Assembly: GCF_047496725.1 (NCBI RefSeq)
Contig: NC_132977.1
Location: 5,154,501-5,218,500 of the forward strand
Reading direction: 5' to 3'
Source of the DNA: Anoplolepis gracilipes
Lineage: Eukaryota > Arthropoda > Insecta > Hymenoptera > Formicidae
Length of the DNA stretch: 64,000 bases
Part shown: positions 61,041 through 64,000 of the stretch, piece after piece
Position numbering within the stretch: the first letter of the stretch is position 1
How the letters are laid out: every line of letters begins with the position of its first letter
Notes under the pieces: model-generated
What the model saw: only the letters and a program-made list of their open reading frames with translations
Database searches by the model: none
Told to the model about the DNA's origin: nothing
Translations under genes and position numbers: made by a program

Positions 61041-64000
61041 TCACTCCGTAAATCACCCTCCTGTCTTCCTTTTTCCGGCGGATCTGCTAAGGTGAACACA
61101 GACGGCATGACCATACATAACGAGACCGTAACTGAGCATCGCAAATTAGTGCCGTAATTGCACAGTAATTTGACATGACACGTAAATTCAATTGCAACTG
61201 GTAATGTCTCGCATCTTTCAAATACAAAGTAGTGATTATTATATCATATATTACGTTATTTTTCAGTTTTTTCAACTATTAAACTATTTGTGTGAATAAA
61301 TAACAAATTAGAAATAAAACAATATATATAAGCTACATCATTTTTATAAATTATTTAAAAAATTGTTTTTAAATATTTATCGAACAACCTTACTATCTTT
61401 AAATTTTTAATATTGGTAAAATGTAAGAAATCTCTCTTTTCTTACATAAGGAAATAAATTTAAATAAATGTAAATAAATATATTTTTATGCATTTACATA
61501 TATGCAACATTATTTATACCTGAATGTTTTCAGCTGATCGATGACTTATGATTCTTATTAGAATATCATTTGGATTCATATGTTTTCTTGTGTGTGTGTT
61601 TCCTTCATTTCCTCCACGGAAGCGTATCTAATATATCGGATGTGGTTGATGACTCACACTTGCCAATCTACAGGCAATTTCGACGAGGAATTTTCTTCTA
61701 ATCCTATCCGACGCGTCGTAAGTCACGTTCGAGGGATGCTTTGATGCATAAAACAGGGATGATCAAGCGTTGGATCGGCGATTTCCCCCGCGTCGGTATC
61801 CACGTGTTCGTACACGTGCGCTGCGCATCCGTCACTCCATAAATGTCTGGAAAATTGAGAAAGATTGCTCGTGTGAGGATAGCTTTGATCGGCATCGTTT
61901 ATTTGGATAGATCAGACATTCATCTGAAGCATGACTGAACTCTACTCTGAAAATATTTCAATTACTTTTCTTCAATTACTATATATTTAGGCATGTAAAG
62001 TTCTCTTTGAAGATAAAATCAAGTTACATAATGAAATTAACATGCCATTAAATAAGAATGAAAATGCGACACGTTTCACAATGACTCCCAAGAAATTACA
62101 CTTTGAACAGAGGATCTCAATTTTACGAAGATTGTTTCATCTTCTCGAACCACTCCATCGTCCTCGCAAAAAATGGAACGATATTTCTTCGTGCAAACTT
62201 TGATGCGAATTACGTGGTCTCAACATTACGGTTCCTTCGGTCTCGCGAGACGCTTAAGTGCTGATGAAACTTTGATTCCAACTTAGCCGTGATTTCCCAA
62301 GCCATTAATGCGAGTGATACCACGCCATGTGTGATTAATGTATTTTTGATATTACTACTTTAATTTAAAAATGTAACTTTAAAAAAATTACAATATAAAG
62401 AAAGACCTCTTCAATGTTGTCGACAAGAAATATCGATTAAAAAAATTTTAGAAATCGTTTTTTACAATTTAAAAAAAAAAACACATAGTACTCTTTTTTA
62501 CTTATCTTAAAACGTAAATGAAGAATCCGGTATTTGTTGAATTATAAAAATAAATCGCAGCAATAACTTTGTTTCAATTTATTTAAAAAAATATTTCGTA
62601 AAATAACTTATTTTTATACTATATATTGGAAACTTTGTCAAATCTTGCGTTTCTTCTGTTAGACGAGAGATACATGTAGTTTTGAAACTTTTCCTGCCTA
62701 CTGATTTATATGTAAAGGAAAGTAAAGGTGCACGACGTAAGAATTCTCCCGCTTTCATGGCGTCACACTTTGAAATACAACTCGTTAACATTCGATTACG
62801 TTCGCAGCTAAAAGTCTATTTTAATGTATGCAGCTCGTTTCTCTGCAATTAAATGCAAAGCGATTGTTCTGAACGGAACACAATATCGATACTTGACGAA
62901 AGTATTCAAAATTTCACTTCCGCGAGAATATTGAACAGAATAAGAATTATTAAGAGTCGAGTTTTATATGACATTCATTGTTGCGCAATGAGAAAAATAA
63001 AAAGAAAAAAATTTGTTGTTTATATTACTAATTGTCTTCATCCTTACAGTTTAACACGAAGATGTTCGGTACAAGCGTAGTAACGTGACTTGTCCCTGAG
63101 TTTTTTTCATATGCTACTCATCCTGTTGAGTCAGTCAAAGCTAATGCAACGACAGTCTCTACATGTTCTCTATAAGTCTTTATACCTTATGTATTTGTCA
63201 ATGTAAAATTGAATGAAAAAATGTAGTTCAAGACTGCAAATGTAAAAAAAAAAACACATCAACGTACATATTTGTATTTTTATCCAGAGATTCGAAGATG
63301 CAATTAATTATTGTTCACTAAATATCAAACTTATGTAATAATTTGTAGACAATAACATTAAGAAATAATTTATGTATGTGTATAACTTTATGTTCTGAAC
63401 TTTGAAATCTAAGAAAAATATTTTTGCACAAAAAAAGAGTTTATAAATATTTCAACACGCTATGCACGGAGAAACAGGACGGAAAGAAAAAGATTAAAGC
63501 TTGAATGGTATGAAAGCCTGATGTGAGCATCGCCTAAGGGGACCTAATGGAGAAATGACTTATTTCCAGCTGTGTAACGCGAACACGAGTCTGTCGTAGG
63601 TAGGTCACCGTGCATGCAGGGATCTAAAGAACTTCTCACATTAGATATTATATTATCATTGACATCGATATGAAGATTCTATTAATGATACGAAAAATCA
63701 TGAGGATGACAGCATTTGCGCGGTTATTAATAGCGTCTGAAAGTTTACTTAATATCCGACATGCAACTTCATTGCCTTGCGTATATTGTGCAATAACGCA
63801 TTTACTTGAGATCTTGCTTGCACGCTGTGAAAGTAAAGCCATGCTGATGGAGCTTCGACAAGTATGACGACGAGGCCACGTTCGATAATCAGAAAAAGGA
63901 AAGAAAAAGAAAGAGAATCTTGACATAATTGCTTGCTGTTACGTGCCGAGTGTCACCTATCGATTGGCTACTGCTAGATATGAAAAGATATGATTCAAAA
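61041..64000. other. Region upstream of the sarcospan-like gene
   Basis: Should contain the promoter and any 5' UTR exons of the minus-strand gene. GC content rises locally at about 61690-61890 and 62150-62330. No open frame here shows a recognisable domain, and I see no clear TATA box or RNA gene. Confidence 0.5.

Noticed and set aside
63648..63926. Overlapping open frames on both strands near the window end
   Set aside because: Mirror frames of each other with no domain on either strand.

Overview
This is eukaryotic, AT-rich, intron-containing DNA from an insect, most likely an ant or another aculeate hymenopteran. The first three quarters is a head-to-tail array of insect odorant receptor genes (7tm_6 family). 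Long same-strand arrays of this kind are typical of ant genomes. The species cannot be read from the sequence alone.

Layout. From 316 to 47736, all on the plus strand, I model eleven odorant receptor (OR) genes and three OR pseudogenes or relics. I number them by position: OR1 (3' part only, 316-1067), OR2 (2299-4501), OR3 (5410-8033), OR4 (9174-11420), OR5 (12474-14692), OR6 (16159-20426), psi7 (21839-23723), OR8 (24951-27966), psi8b (28515-29036), OR9 (30318-32485), psi9b (35045-35182), OR10 (37124-39601), OR11 (41463-43639) and OR12 (45557-47736). Every intact gene has five coding exons with intron phases 2, 2, 0, 0. Exon lengths are almost fixed: about 362, 336, 202-205, 156-159 and 48-57 nt. 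The array has grown by at least three recent segmental duplications: OR4/OR5, OR11/OR12 and the pair psi7+OR8 / psi8b+OR9. A short motif resembling CTATAGAY lies upstream of nearly every copy.

From 61040 down to 49347, on the minus strand and convergent with the array, is an unrelated seven-exon gene. All splice phases fit and it gives a 409-residue four-pass membrane protein resembling sarcospan, the tetraspan subunit of the dystrophin-glycoprotein complex. It has a long disordered N-terminus with an asparagine-rich tract. It marks the 3' edge of the receptor array within this window. The last 3 kb (61041-64000) shows no coding region that I can support.

Mobile and repeat DNA sits mostly in introns and spacers. 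There is a 2-kb element with terminal inverted repeats (TIRs) and a GC-rich interior in OR6 intron 3, a 377-bp long-TIR MITE in OR3 intron 1, and an 881-bp TIR insertion in OR8 intron 2 that is absent from its sister OR9. There is also a 152-bp MITE, a 150-bp palindrome upstream of OR12 only, and several microsatellites and tandem duplications.

Function. The OR genes encode ligand-specific subunits that work with the co-receptor Orco in antennal sensory neurons; Orco is not in this window. All exon models were made by eye from splice signals, reading-frame phase and alignment between the copies. Ligands cannot be inferred.
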